Positions 26,588 to 38,627 are shown, counted from the stretch's first letter. The stretch is DNA of 64,000 nucleotides from Selaginella tamariscina (GCA_003024785.1 PUQB01000035.1:372001-436000), one strand, 5' to 3'. Notes: a model not told the origin generated them from the letters alone. Program-made: numbers and translations.

Positions 26588-27957
26588 ATATGTATATCTA
26601 AAAAATAATTAAATGAAACGTAACCAATTGTAAAAACTTTATATAATATTTTTAACAATGTTTAATAACTTTGTTTATTTAAGCAAATCCAAACATTAGC
26701 CTTGAGTGAATTTTTATTCAAAACTTCAGACAAAAGAAACCTGAGAGAAATATGTTCTTTTACACCTTATCACTGTGTAGTAATGTTTTAGACATGATGT
26801 GTATTTGTGTGTAGACATAATATAATCATGTTAGTTATATTTATGCATGAGATTAAATCTTTGATTATTACAGTGTACTACATATTTACTATATTTCATT
26901 ATTCTTTAAGTTAAATACAAAATAATATTTAGATTGTTTTATAAAATTTCATTCAAATTTAAATAATTTTTTAATTAAAAAGTAAAATTTAGATTTGATT
27001 TATAATTTGGTCGTATAATATAAGGCGATGTTTTCTATATATTATATGTAATCTTGGAGACGTGAGGTCGATGGTTAGACTTTGACGCGGGTTTTCAAAC
27101 CCTACATTCGAAAGTATACACTCTCACATATATTAAATAAATAAATATATTTATTTGATAATACATATTTATACATAATTTTGTCCTCGCACATACCAAA
27201 AGGTTGTTAATTTTTCAAATCATTGTGCTATTTATAATTCTCACACACACAGCATAAAACTATAATTAATGTAAATAATTATTTATTAAACTTAAAATAA
27301 AATAATAACATAAAAACATTAATAAAGTATTAAGAAATTAATAACATTTCTATCATGAACGTGAATTTTTAATCTTGCCCTGTGAAGCAATTCTCACAAC
27401 CATAAACTATGAAGTTATTAAAAATCTTGGTGTTGTTTGTTTCATCCGTTTAACTTCTTTGATACTACATCTAATATACATTCATAATTGTAATAAAAGT
27501 TAACCACACTAAAAAATAGAGAGTTAAACTAACCACTTACACTTTAAATATACAAGTTTACATATTTGAAAAACTTTTCTTTAGTTCCTAATTACCTTCC
27601 AACTGTTAAATATTAATATTTTTAAGATTATTCATGAACATGAAGGAATAAAAAAAGTTACAATCATAATTCTTAAGAGAAAAAAAGAATAGCACTTTCC
27701 CATTTAGTTCTACTTTTATAAAAATTTAACCCTATATTACACAAATTAAAAATTCAGAAACATTCTAAAATAATATTCTCTAAATTATATTTATTCAATG
27801 CTTACATATTTATTATATGTGATTTTTATGACTAGATTCACAGAGAGAAGGTTTTTAATAATGCATATGACTTGGTGTCCATGGCACCACATTCATGTAA
27901 AAACGATATATATAATTATTATATACATAGTATTACCCTATTAAGTAATACATTAAT
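25656..27957. other. AT-rich outer right arm
   Basis: No coding sequence seen. Contains a (CT)n/(TA)n microsatellite at about 26,527-26,600 and matches the left arm in reverse until 27,897. The last 60 bases before the element end at 27,958 have no partner in the left arm. Confidence 0.65.
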
Positions 27958-28582
27958 ATGTAAGTTGTAACTAAAATGGGCATGGCTATAGTATCATTTC
28001 ATAATAATTAACAATTTTAGCTATTTAATTAGCATTTTCTAATATTAAAGGAATATTCTTTAGAATATATATTTGAAAAGAGAAATATTCTTTAGCATAT
28101 TTTATTTTATAATCAACTCTTTAATAAATTATAGCATTCATTGAACAAAAATTAATAACATATAAAAGTAGAAGGTATTAAATTATAAAATATATTATAT
28201 TTAAGATTGTATGGGCCTAATATAAAAATTAATGAAGAGCATAAAAGGTACATTATATAAATATTGATGTTGTTATTAAAATATTAATATTTAAATATAA
28301 CATTATTAATTAAAAATGTGTACTAGTAATAATATATATAATATACAAAATCTTATAATAATATAGTCAATCTTCCATATCTTTTTATAAATTTATATAA
28401 TTAAATAAACAATTTGGTACTATTATTAAAGAGTTTATAATAATTATGAATATTAAATATATGATATTTTATAATTTTGTAATTGCTTTAAGCTTTAGAA
28501 AACATACATTTTTTTACAGTTTTGTTAATCGTGACTTTATCAACGCTTCTTGACATCCACCCATATTGAATGAATTTAACAT

Positions 28583-31393
28583 TTATAAAACATGTTGGGT
28601 CTTTTTGATTGGGAGACCATGTTTTTTCTGGGCATCCATTATATTTTTCGCTCTCCTTCTTGTGTCGCCTTTTTTGTGGTTTAAACTATGCAACCTTAAC
28701 CATATTATTTTTTGTGATTACTTCAGGTGTATCAATAATTTGACCCATCCAAATAGGCTAATTATATGACACATCTAAAGTAATGAGGACCATCATTAAT
28801 TTTTGAAGATCCTTGTAGATGCTTTAGGTTTTTGGTTCCTTTGTTCAACAAAGTGTGGGGTTTGCACTTCCACATCACTACTGGCTTTTATGTCGTCTGT
28901 GCTCAGTGATGTCATTTCAATCTCCTCTCACCACCTTGTTTTAGGCCAAAAAGGGTGTTGCAATTCTGTACTTATGACAGTAGGCCCTTCTAACTTTTGA
29001 ACAACAGTCTCCCAATAGTCGACCATATGCTTATATAGTTCTGAGTAACAAATTGCTTTATCAGAATTCTTTGGCATTGATTTTTAAACCCATGCCACAT
29101 ATTTTTGATGCCATCAATAATAACCTCTTATTCCTTGAGCTGGGCACTTAATGGAATAGGGTTTGGTTGTCCTTCTGGGAGAAGTGGCTTTCCATCCTCT
29201 CCACTTTTGAAGAGCATTAAGCCCACTTTTGGTAACCACTCCTGCTCTAATGGCCGTAACTTGTACTGCATAATAGGTATACCATCTCGTATGGAGAAAA
29301 AGAATTGTAACAGCACAAAGTGACCAACTAAAGAATCACTCCCCTTTTTTATATATTCCTTGAGAAATTTTTTGAAGTCTAGCACCTCAGTCACAAGCAA
29401 AGCACAATTTTTTTTGGAGATGCAATTTTCAAAAAGATTCAATAAGGTAAGTATAAAATGATTTACCTATTTTTATTCTCGCCTGCACAATTATCCATCT
29501 ATAAAAGCAAATGACAAGGAAGCTTATTTGATGTTAAGGACACATGTACACTATTTGAGTTAGATCCCTCCACTAAACTAGAACTTTCAACAGGGCCATC
29601 TGTTTTTTGTGCAGGCTGCGGACAATGCCTCTTATATTTTTAAGTAGCCTCAAGTGCAGACATATTCATGAGAGCATTATGTAAAGGTTGAATGTGTTGT
29701 TTCTTCATTTTGAGATCACTAATAGGACTTGTTTGTGAGTGGGCTTCAAGGTTTCTGAAACACATAGCCAACGACCCAATAGTGAAATTGGAGTCGCTAG
29801 ACCAATGTGGAAGTGAAAAGTGTCCATATGACTCACAATCGTGTCCATGTGTTAGCACACTTGTCAATGAAATCGGAAGTTTCATGACATTTCCAAGGCA
29901 CTTTGGTGTTGCAACGAGCTTTGGAATGCTGGTCTTTGAATGATCCATTTTGTCATAGATCAGGCACATGTACTCTAATGGGCGTGACACAAAAAGCATG
30001 TGGTGTGCATAGTACTGAGACCGACAAGTTTGTTGTGCAATTATGTGGGCCTCCATCTTCTTTTGAATGGCAGTGATCTCCACCAAGGTTTTTGCACAAG
30101 CCTCTGCAGCCTTCAATGATGTACAAGTGTCACACTTGGAAAAGCTAGAGTGTTTTGCAATCTCCACATCCTTAAAATGAGTATTTCATATGTTGTTGAA
30201 GGTACTAGTGCAGATTGTTTGGAGCCCCATTAAATTGAGGCACTTATTCACATGTTCACACAGCTTCAATTGAGTGTAGATTGAAGGCAAAACCTTGAGA
30301 TTTTCCCTGACCCCTACATTTGTGGTTTGGCATTTGTGAGGCATCCTGTCTGCATTTGCTTCCACAAAAGCCTTGAGTATCTCTATGGCTACCATAATGT
30401 GAGAGCGGGTTTTGACCAAGCGAGTGTTCCCATGTACTGAGGTTCGCGCTCCATCTAGCCACTCATCCTCCGACGGTAGAATGTGATCTTTGGAATTCCG
30501 TATATACTGTACCAAGCTTTGAAGCAAATGGCCACCTTATTAAATACCATGGATGTACTCTAATAACCTGTGTCCGAGGCCATTCCATCAATACACCTAA
30601 TTAGTGTAGCATATACAAACTTATGCCTTTGTTTTTGGGTGAGCGTATGAAAAACATATCTACATTGGGTAATTTCATTCTAGTTTGCCATCTGACAACA
30701 CTTCTTCTTGCAACAGTCGATCGTGGAAATGCTTGTAACACTTTCGGAAAATATAGGATCCATCTTGACCCTCTTGCTGAAACTTACAAGGGAAGATTTG
30801 GAACCCATGAATCGCCTTTTTCTTACAATAAGACCAATGCAAGGAACCTCTTCAAATATGGGTTGTTCTTCCGGGTTGTTATTATTGAAATTCAACCCAG
30901 AATATGTAGAACTATCTTGCCGTCTTAATTCAGATATTTGCCACCTCACGAGGGATTTAGGATGCAATGTGCCATTAGGTGAAACCTCTGTCACAACTAC
31001 ACCCACGAAGTTGGCCCTTAGTTTCTCTTCTGACATTGCTTCCATTGGATTTATAACTGTGATGATGCCTCTCCCAACCTCAATCTCATGAAGAAAGAGA
31101 ATCACCTCATCCATCATTTGGTGAACTTGTGCTACTATTTGTTTGTGACTTTGTATATTCTATGTCAACCTTGACTTTATCCAAATTGCACAATACAAGA
31201 GAACCCTCATCAAATTCCATTCCCGGAACCTCAACATGTTTGTAAATGGTGTTCACCCATATGTACACACAAGATCCATGGGCAATATTGTAATATGATG
31301 CATTATCATCTCAAACTTCCACAATTCCAGTGCCAACTATCTCGTTGTTTCGAAGAAGACATACTTTATCTCCAGTATTAAATATATTGTCAT
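28583..31393 (-). pseudogene. Gene T of E1: DUF7869-type transposase-like, broken
   Basis: Reads leftward. Successive frames hold the same protein as in E2 and E3: EVILFLHEIEVGRGIIT, DCCKKKCCQMA zinc-knuckle-like cluster, DEWLDGARTSVHGNTRLVKT, FSKCDTCTSLKAAEAC, LIYDKMDHSKTSIPKL, HGHDCESYGHFSLPHW, and DNCAGEN near 29,480. A deletion between short actta repeats removes the segment that in E3 encodes YVLAYLSMLVAKGVFE to VGHTHEDID; the sequence jumps from just after the intron donor to the NLFENCIS region. The start codon position is ATA and the upstream splice acceptor is gcat instead of gcag. Without VGHTHEDID this copy cannot be catalytically active. Confidence 0.8.
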
Positions 31394-31529
31394 GCACATA
31401 AATAATTATGTTATTTATGATATTTGTTTATGAAATATTTTTAAGAAATCTGAACTGTGGTTGCTTAATAATATGCATGTGCAATAATACATAATTATGT
31501 ATAGGGATAATATCTGATGCTTGATTAAT

Positions 31530-32215
31530 ACAACTGATGGGCGGGATTAATCCCGCCCACGACTCCTTCCGATGAGGAAGAGGCGGTAGGATTAATCCCG
31601 CTGTTGGATCTTCCTTGTCGGCGAGAGGCGGCGGGATTAATCCTGCCGCGGACTCTCTCCGACGAGGAAGAGGTGGCGGGATTAATCCCGTCGCAACTCC
31701 CTCTGACGAGGAAGAGTCGATGGGATTAATCCTGCCGCAACACCCTTCCATGAGGAAGAGTCGGCGGGATTAATCCCGCTCACAACTCTCACGACGGGGA
31801 ATAGGTGGCGGGATTAATCCCGTTCACAACTCTCTTCGAAGCTATGATTTCAAAGAGATTTTGAGGAGGTGGCAGGATTAATCCCGCTAATGCTTTTCTG
31901 CGTCCGAAACTGATTGGCAGGATAAATCCTGCCCACAAATCTTGGTGGTGAGATTAATCCTGCCACCCCTTCTCTGCCTTCTAGAATGGTTGGCAGGATT
32001 AATTTCGCCGACAACTCTTTCTAATAAATTCAGGTAACTCTTTATTAGTTAAGAGAGTTATCGACGGGATTAATTCCGCCGCTCTTTTTTAGAGGCGGAG
32101 AAGCATTGCCCAGACTAATTCTACCATGGCTATTAAAGAGATGGTGGCGGGATTAATCCCGCCACCTCTTCTAATAAGTGAAAAAGAAATGGCCGGATTA
32201 ATCCCGCTGCCCGGC
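31530..32215. repeat. Palindrome array R2 (T-side type)
   Basis: About 15 copies of the 18-bp palindrome and variants at roughly 45-bp steps. Spacers are of the T-side family (ctcttcctcgtcggagggag and its reverse complement), different from those in R1, R3, R5 and R6. Some units carry paired changes that keep the dyad, such as GGCAGG...CCTGCC near 31,917. It lies just upstream of gene T, between it and the leader exon at 32,378. Confidence 0.9.
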
Positions 32216-32801
32216 TAACCGAGAATATTAAGTTAGAAGGATATTTAAACGAGATAAATCCCTAACGGAATATAATGTAATCCTAATGCATTCATAAACC
32301 CCTAGATTCTAATTTTAAGAGAGAATGTAAGAAAGTGAATCTTTACAAGTATATCTAAATTTATTTATAATACTTACTTGTAAACAGCACTGAAGGCGCC
32401 ATGCTTTCCTATAAACAATAACATCCAATTTAATATCGCTCCTAAGCTAATCACTATCAAGAAAAAAAAAAGATCTGAAAAGTGAAAATTACAAAAATGA
32501 AGAAACCTTTGCCAAAGGAAGAACCAGATCTGAATTTAAGTGGGAAATTAAATGCATTTTCAAATTTACATGTCAGACCGACAATACTTATGTCAGAAAT
32601 TCAAATTTTTTGAAAAGAACAGAAAATAAAATTTAAGATGAGTTGACACAAATAACCGACATTTTAACATATATACTCTCTAATTCCAATGAGTTTAATA
32701 AAATTACATTTAATATGATTCAAGTGATTTAAGTTGTTTAATATTATGAAATTCTAGTAATTATTCTACATTCTTAATATTCAAGTATATATTATTAAGT
32801 T

Positions 32802-32838
<37 letters not shown>

Positions 32839-33655
32839 CTTATACAATAAATAAATTGATATATTATTATGTATCATTTAAAATATATTCATAGTCTGTT
32901 TATTAATATTATTTTCTTAATTACTCGAGTAATTAATTTACATTTCCTACTATTAATGGGATATTCTTTATTATTTTCTTAATATTTGAAGAATATTTCA
33001 ATATTAAACCTGATTATCATAATTAAATTAATCTTATTCTTAATTATTTCAGTAATTATTCTACATTTATATATATTAATGGGATTTTCTCAATTAATTT
33101 CTTATTATTTCTAGAATATTCCTATGTTAAACCTTATTATCAATATTAAATTAATATATATTATTAAAACTATATATGACTATATATTAGATAAAATGAT
33201 ATATTATTATGTATAATTTAAAATATGTTCATAGTGTGTATATTAATATCATTTTCTTAATTACTTGAGTAATTAATCTTCTTTATATTAATGGGATATT
33301 CTTTATTATTTTCTTATTATTCCAAGAATATTCCAATATTAAACATGATTATCATAATTAATTTAGTTAATTATTTCAGTACTTGATCTACATTTGTATA
33401 TATTAATGAGATTTTCTCAATTAATTTCTTATTATTTCAAAAATATTCTAATGTTAAATCTTATTATCAATATTAAATTAATATATATTATTAAAACTAT
33501 ATATGGCTATATATTAGATAAAATCATATATTATTATGTATAATTTAAAATATATTCATAGTGTGTTTATTAATATTATTTTCTTAATTATTCGATGTTT
33601 GTTTTGCACACATATATAAACAAAATCATAAATTTATATATACATGTGCACACGC
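32216..33655. other. AT-rich T-side centre of E1 with leader exon and a 337-bp tandem repeat
   Basis: Counterpart of 41,840-42,900 (E2) and 59,190-60,540 (E3). It contains a conserved mini-exon at 32,378-32,408 on the minus strand (acceptor tttatag before, donor gtaagt after). Two adjacent units of about 337 bp start near 32,953 and 33,290 (attaatgggatattctttat). No ORF. The right edge is the E2 insertion point. Confidence 0.7.
32378..32408 (-). other. Putative leader mini-exon of gene T (E1)
   Basis: 31 bases bounded by an AG acceptor and a GTAAGT donor, conserved in E2 (42,730-42,760) and E3 (60,364-60,394). If read with the next G it would translate as GKHGAFSAVYK, which resembles the glycine-loop of a protein kinase, but only this short piece is present. 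Most simply it is the 5' untranslated exon of gene T, whose next acceptor is tgtgcag just before the start codon. Confidence 0.45.
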
Positions 33656-33659
33656 ATTA
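33656..33659. repeat. Left target-site duplication of E2 (ATTA)
   Basis: The flank reads cacacgcATTA here and ATTAgaagcac at 48,364. The uninterrupted site cgcattagaagc can be read (reverse strand) at about 41,822-41,836 inside E2 and as gcattagaagc near 59,190-59,205 in E3. That fixes both the insertion point and a 4-bp duplication. Confidence 0.85.
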
Positions 33660-33687
33660 ATACACGTTGTAATTAAAAGTGGGCATG
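33660..33687 (+). repeat. E2 left terminal inverted repeat
   Basis: Matches the reverse complement of 48,337-48,363 at about 23 of 27 positions, allowing one gap, with shared core gttgtaa-taaaa and tgggcatg. Also matches the E1 left end at 27,958-27,985. Confidence 0.85.
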
Positions 33688-34145
33688 ATACGTGAAAATG
33701 GGAATATAAAATAAATTACTAATTAATACTTAAGTTTTAATTATTAATTAATCATTTAATTAATATGTAATTAAGCCTTAAATATTAATTAATTAATTAA
33801 TTAATCCTTCAATAACCTTACTTAGTAAGGAATATTCCTAAAATATCTTAGAATATTCATATTATTCTAAAAATAGTTTACAATAATGAAGAAATACTAT
33901 CAAACATAATTACAAATGAAATCATTTTCTTATCAACATGTTAATTTTTTATAAATACTTTCTTTCCTAATCATACAAGAAATCTCCTCATTTTGTCTAA
34001 ATCATCACTCTCCGGATTAATCAAATCATTTTGGTCAATATCTTGATGTTGTTGCCACCACTAACACTCTCACGAATGCAATTGGGAGTTGCCATCCTTG
34101 TTAATACATAAGATGTAATAAGACCAGGTCTGCATAAAGGCTCAT

Positions 34146-35134
34146 CTAAAAATGACGTTCCTTAAGAATAATATTATAAAGCGCCCGGTTGCTATCCTTC
34201 ATTTTATAAAATTCAAAATCACGAGAAAGAAAAGCTTCAGGAAATGTATGATACGGTGGATACTGCTCACAAAAATTTTCGAGATTCTTCTTTCTGAGGC
34301 ACGTATCCAAGTAGTTCACTAGCTCATCCATGATATCGTATCAGAATATGGATCGAAAGTGATTGGATGAATACAAGCAATGTTTTGGTTGAGCATAGCC
34401 TTCTGAGGAGAGTCGTCTACTACTAAGATATGTGCATTCTTCATTATCCTTAAGCGACTGATCTCCCCATGAGTCCCAATTATTCTTTCATTCTTGAAGA
34501 AGTATGGCTTGCTTTCCTTTCTTATATTGTGAAATTCGAGAGGTTTATAACACATTCGCTGGTCAAAAATCCAATCTTTACGAATCACCTCTTCTGCAAC
34601 ACTACAATGTTTCTTAAGCAATTCAACAGCGGTGTTAAGTTATGAATCTGCATGCATGACCAAATCCCCACAAGCGCACCCATCTCCTTAAGCTTTTGAA
34701 AGAGACGATCCAACCCTGGACGAAAAATAATATCATATCGAAATTTACCATGACAAGGAATGAAATCTCCTTGTTTGATTTCTTTTTTTATCCTCGGGCC
34801 TTTGTCGATGAAGCAGAACACCATTGACATCCAACAACACAATATGGCCATGAGTAACATGAGATAGCGTTGCCTCTTGAATACTTTGCAAATCACTTGT
34901 TTGCTCCCTTTCACATTTATCCGTTGCCACTATCTCGTTGCCTATCCCTTCATCATTTAATTGTACATCATCCTTACAAGATTCAGATATTGCATGCGCT
35001 GAAGAAATTGATTTCGGAACTGAAGCCAATAAAAATGATGATGAAAAAACTGAAGTGGCCCCCATGGTAACGATGTTTTGAGCTGCATTATTATCCATTT
35101 CCTGCATGAACTCTGTCATTCTGACATGTGGCAC
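34146..35134 (-). pseudogene. FCP1/NIF-type HAD phosphatase-like gene (cargo of E2), frameshifted
   Basis: Three overlapping frames hold one HAD-superfamily protein of roughly 320 residues. An N-terminal low-similarity segment (contains SVFSSSFLLASVPKS) is followed by motif I HIVLLDVNGVLL, then FRYDIIFRPGLDRLFQKLKE, GALVGIWSCM (motif II region), and further on AHILVVDDSPQKAMLNQ (motif III/IV, DD) and HPITFDPYSD. This is the layout of FCP1-homology phosphatases (R-P-G-L then WSS, then DDS). Motif I is DVN rather than the usual DxD, so activity is doubtful even if the frames were whole. Frame changes occur near 34,800, 34,600 and 34,340. It lies 250 bases beyond the end of gene P, same strand. 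E1 and E3 are truncated before this point, so whether it belongs to the family core or is captured host cargo is unknown. Confidence 0.65.
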
Positions 35135-35380
35135 AAGAAATTGTCGCCAAACCCCTCTCTTACCTCATGCAATGCTGAAAATCCATGTTCTCAATTGTTT
35201 CATGCAAAATGATAATTAGCTGACCTTAAAATTATCAAGGTATATTATTTACCTTGTTAATGTGTGACCCATGTTTGAACTAAAAGCTTCATTAATCCTT
35301 GAGAATTTATTTTCTGTACAAATATAAACGAAATATACAAAAATGCCTTATGTTACACTCATTTACAACTATTCGTCACT

Positions 35381-38300
35381 CTAAAACTCATTAACAATTC
35401 TTCTTCGCTATTACCTTCTGAGTGAGGCGAAGAAGGTCTAAGCCGCTTGTGAGATGGTTCAAGATCTTCTCATCTTCTATTGATGTTTCCATGGGTAATG
35501 GAGTGTGCGAATGTTCTGTACTCCTCGAGATAACTTCCGGTCTAATATCTGATTGAAGTTCGTCTCAGACTCCGACATTGAACCAGATTCTTCAGAGCTA
35601 TCGCACTTATCGGAGGGAACTTTCTCAAATACTCCTTTATGGATTCGTTGGGGTATCAGTTGAGAACCTATCTATCCACTTGTTCAGGTCCTCAACCATG
35701 GTCTTATCCTTTTCAACGGCAAAACACATGTATGCCGAAGGTAACACTCCTTCAAGACGGACCCCCTAGTGCAGTAGTCAAAAACCCACGCATCACTGTG
35801 AGGACCCCTGATCAAGTTGACGATGCTCCGTGCCGCTTGACTTGTGATGTTTGGATAACGTACATTGCCGAATACGTCACTCTCACCTATCGGTGTATCG
35901 GATGGAGGTTCAGGGCCGTTGGAGTGCAAACAGATGCCTGGCCAGTCATTTGGAAGTTTGAAATGTTTGGCGCATTCCTAACAACCAAGTGAACAACCGA
36001 ATCAATGCACTTCGGATCAGCATCATTCATATAAAATCCTGTCCAACGATGTTTATTCCTCTTGGCAAAGGAGAAGGCAAAGGTATCGGTGACATGAGCA
36101 AGAATCAAGAAATAAATACCTGAAAACGTAGATATCAGTCAAGAGTGCAAGTATGAATTCAATAATAAATACCTTCTTTGTACATGCTTGCACGGCTAAG
36201 TTTCTCCACCAAATCCTCTAGTGTCTGTCTGTCGAAAGGATTTTTTGACACCCGCCGATCCATCACGAACAATTGAAACGGTTTCCTACAAGCAGTGATG
36301 GTACCCCATAAAGTCTCCGAATCCAACAACAAACATCTGTAGGGCTTGTCGTGATTCGTAGCATCCTCCTTTATAAGGTTCAACTCGGTTCTCCGCTGCT
36401 GAAGGACTGCCATAAGAGAAGGCGTCATCGCAATGTTCTCCTTTTTGGCGTTGGCGTGCAATAGATTCTTGCCAGATCTTAGATCTTCCGATTGATTCAC
36501 CCATTCGACAAGCATATCATCATTTGTCACATGCAAATATTTGCTGACCTCTTCGTATGTTGAAGCCGAAATCCAACCCAGTTTGTGGCAGTGTATTCCC
36601 AACCACTCCTTGAAGTGCCTGACCGTCTTCAACTCCATTGCCTTGAGATGAAAAGGAGAGGTGGGGCTGCTGTTGTTAATCTGTAATTTGCCATCAATCA
36701 CCAAATCAGCCAAGACTTCCATCTCCTCCATCGTTGTTCCATTTAAAGGCTTCAACCATGTGAGCTTGAAATCGTTGTCTACATCCTTTATAGATTGAAC
36801 AGACTTAGCCTTCGGCGTCTTACTGGGTTTCTTTGCAGACTTCTCTGAGGGCTCCACCTTCACTTGTCTGCTTCTTCTTCAGTGTTCCTTTTAGCAAAGG
36901 ATTCCATAATCCCCAACCATTTGGCAAAGATCCTATCCTCGGGACAAGAAATCAACATCATCAAAAAGGATGTTTCCTTCCCGCCCACCTGGGCAAAATC
37001 AACTGCTACAATTTCTTCAACTCTCTGAGAAAAAGACAGATTAATATACCGGCGAGATAAATCCCGCCCAAACAATTTGCTTACCCGGTAGTCCGCAGAT
37101 TGTGTATTCCCTGCGGTAGCTCTTTGTGGTCGCTGAAGAGATTCCCACACGGCTCGCGTGTGTTTGAACTTCTCCCATATTTTGCTGTTGTAGTGGTTGG
37201 TGTCTGCAGCGTCCCATTCCGCCGATAACTTATGGTACTGCTCGATTGTGAGATTCGGCTTCGCTAAAAACGCCGATCTTTTCGTCAGCTTCTCACGGGT
37301 ATGCTCGGAAAGTTTTGTTGCCATCGTTCCTTTGTTGTGTTCGTCGAGAAGTCGTTGGGCTGCCGTTATTGTGTGCTGGCCACTAATGATGTAGTACTTA
37401 ACTGATTTTCTATTCTCCGTCTGAACCTTCCTCATTTGTTCCGGTGTTGTGATCCACACTTTGCGCCTTTGTTTCTCTCGTAGTATGCGCACAAAACAGC
37501 ATTATGTGGAACGGTGTAAGAATTGTCGTCCTTCATCTTCTCCATGAGCTCAGCTACACGTTCCTGATTCAGTGGCCTGTAATTGAAGTTTGGGTTGACG
37601 CTGCAATACTTAACCCTACACTCGTAAATCCTATCATCCAACATCATTTCCTTGTGGCTTATTGCAGCATGGGACGCCACAGGTGCAGCTGACAAAACGA
37701 CTAATGATTTTCTTTACGATCCGAATCAACATGTGTGATCCCGATTGATGCTGTTCTAATGTTCTCGGCACACTCTTCCAGCTCCCGAAATTTGCTAAGC
37801 AAATTGAACGTGATCTGTAAAGAACCTGAGACCAAGCCACCCTCTCAATCTCCTTTATGATGTCGCTGTGTTCTTCTTCAATGTGAAGAGGGACGATTGC
37901 TCCACTTGTGGATTTTCTGTATTGTGAAGCAATATCTCCTGAGAATACACCTACTCGATGAGTCTGAAGATCTTCGAAGTAGACATCCAGTTGGATCCCC
38001 TCCATAGATGGGCTTTCGTTGAGTTGAAGAAGAACTCCACGGTCAACATCATTAGTGAACACGTGAACGTCATTATCCACAAGTCGACAAAACCACCCGA
38101 AATTAATGTTGTAACTGGCGACCTCTGGATCCGAGAACGTGACATTGGATGGAACAAGGCATATGTGTCGAGCATCGTTCAATCTGGGTTCACAGCATGC
38201 TTTCGGATGCTTGACTAGCACACCCACTTTCCATTGTTTTGCTTGTCCATGCGATGTGACAGAGGTTAGTTTGACAGCAACCATGGTTGTTCCAATGCGC

Positions 38301-38483
38301 TTCCCGTTTAGTTTGAAATATGGCCAAGTTGATTCCAGAATCCCCCTGCCCATCTCTTCTCCTGCTCTGTCTTTAATGTCACCTCAATTCCACATCTGAA
38401 TACAAAAATGATTAGTTCAAGCACATATCCGAGTATAACAGATTTTATTTTAATTCTTACCCAGAATTTGACGACGACTCCAT
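35381..38483 (-). pseudogene. Gene P of E2: ParB-like plus amino-methyltransferase-like protein
   Basis: Start at ATG 38,483 (MESSSN), with a short first intron. The N-terminal ~230 residues are unrecognised (GRGILESTWPYFKLNGKRIG; VFTNDVDRGVLLQLNESPS). A ParB/sulfiredoxin-like domain follows: VKYCSVNPNFNYRPLNQERV, AELMEKMKDDNSY, then YYIISGQHTITAAQRLLDE, which matches the ParB nucleotide-binding G-x-H-R..A motif region. After a 60-base intron (37,025-37,084) come a basic linker (SEKSAKKPSKTPKAKS) and a beta-class-like methyltransferase order: FQLFVMDRRVSKNPF (motif IV position, usually DPPY), IYFLILAHVTD, DSVVHLVVRN, then VFDYCTRGSVLKECYLR (FxGxG-like motif I). The tail is acidic/basic (KRLRPSSPHSEGNSEEE). 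Several indels split it into frames, so this copy is inactive. About 950 residues when whole. Confidence 0.75.
37025..37084 (-). other. Intron of gene P containing one copy of the array palindrome
   Basis: A 60-base GT-AG intron whose interior, 37,051-37,068, is a variant of the array unit (ggcgagataaatcccgcc). E2's partner gene in E1 keeps it at 52,730-52,747 (ggcagaatttatctcgcc). In E3 the segment is deleted. A single unit inside an intron of the element's own gene is not explained by array slippage. Confidence 0.7.
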
Positions 38484-38627
38484 ACTAATGACTCGATCTC
38501 CTTGTTTAATTAAATCGTCCTTCTGCAAAATAATACACTATGAATACAAATCATATAAAAACGCACACACACTTGTATAAACCCGAATATACAAAAATAA
38601 TACACAGAGAGAAGTGGACGGAATTAA

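Larger units (their letters stand above)
1828..27897. repeat. Giant inverted duplication with neprosin genes in both arms
   Basis: The left arm (about 1,828-10,815) reads as the reverse complement of the right arm (about 17,080-27,897). Matched anchors: 1,830-1,860 with 27,860-27,895; 2,290-2,330 with 27,225-27,255; 5,620-5,660 with 23,850-23,890; the neprosin genes 6,223-8,190 with 21,400-23,294; and 8,740-9,300 with 18,700-19,260. The arms differ by indels, notably a 1.56-kb insertion in the right arm at 19,742-21,299 and an extra neprosin fragment at 25,000-25,655. The unpaired centre (about 10,815-17,080) holds additional repeats. The divergence visible by eye means this is an old duplication and not a trivial assembly echo. 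Confidence 0.85.

Noticed and set aside
29692-29943. Plus-strand ORF opposite gene T in E1 (also minus 62,815-63,027)
   Set aside because: Antisense shadow of the CESYGHFSLPHW region of gene T.
36159-37695. Bacterial contamination, suggested by the ParB-like gene
   Set aside because: The gene has spliceosomal-type introns, lies within a plant-type element with terminal repeats, and exists in three diverged copies in the window.
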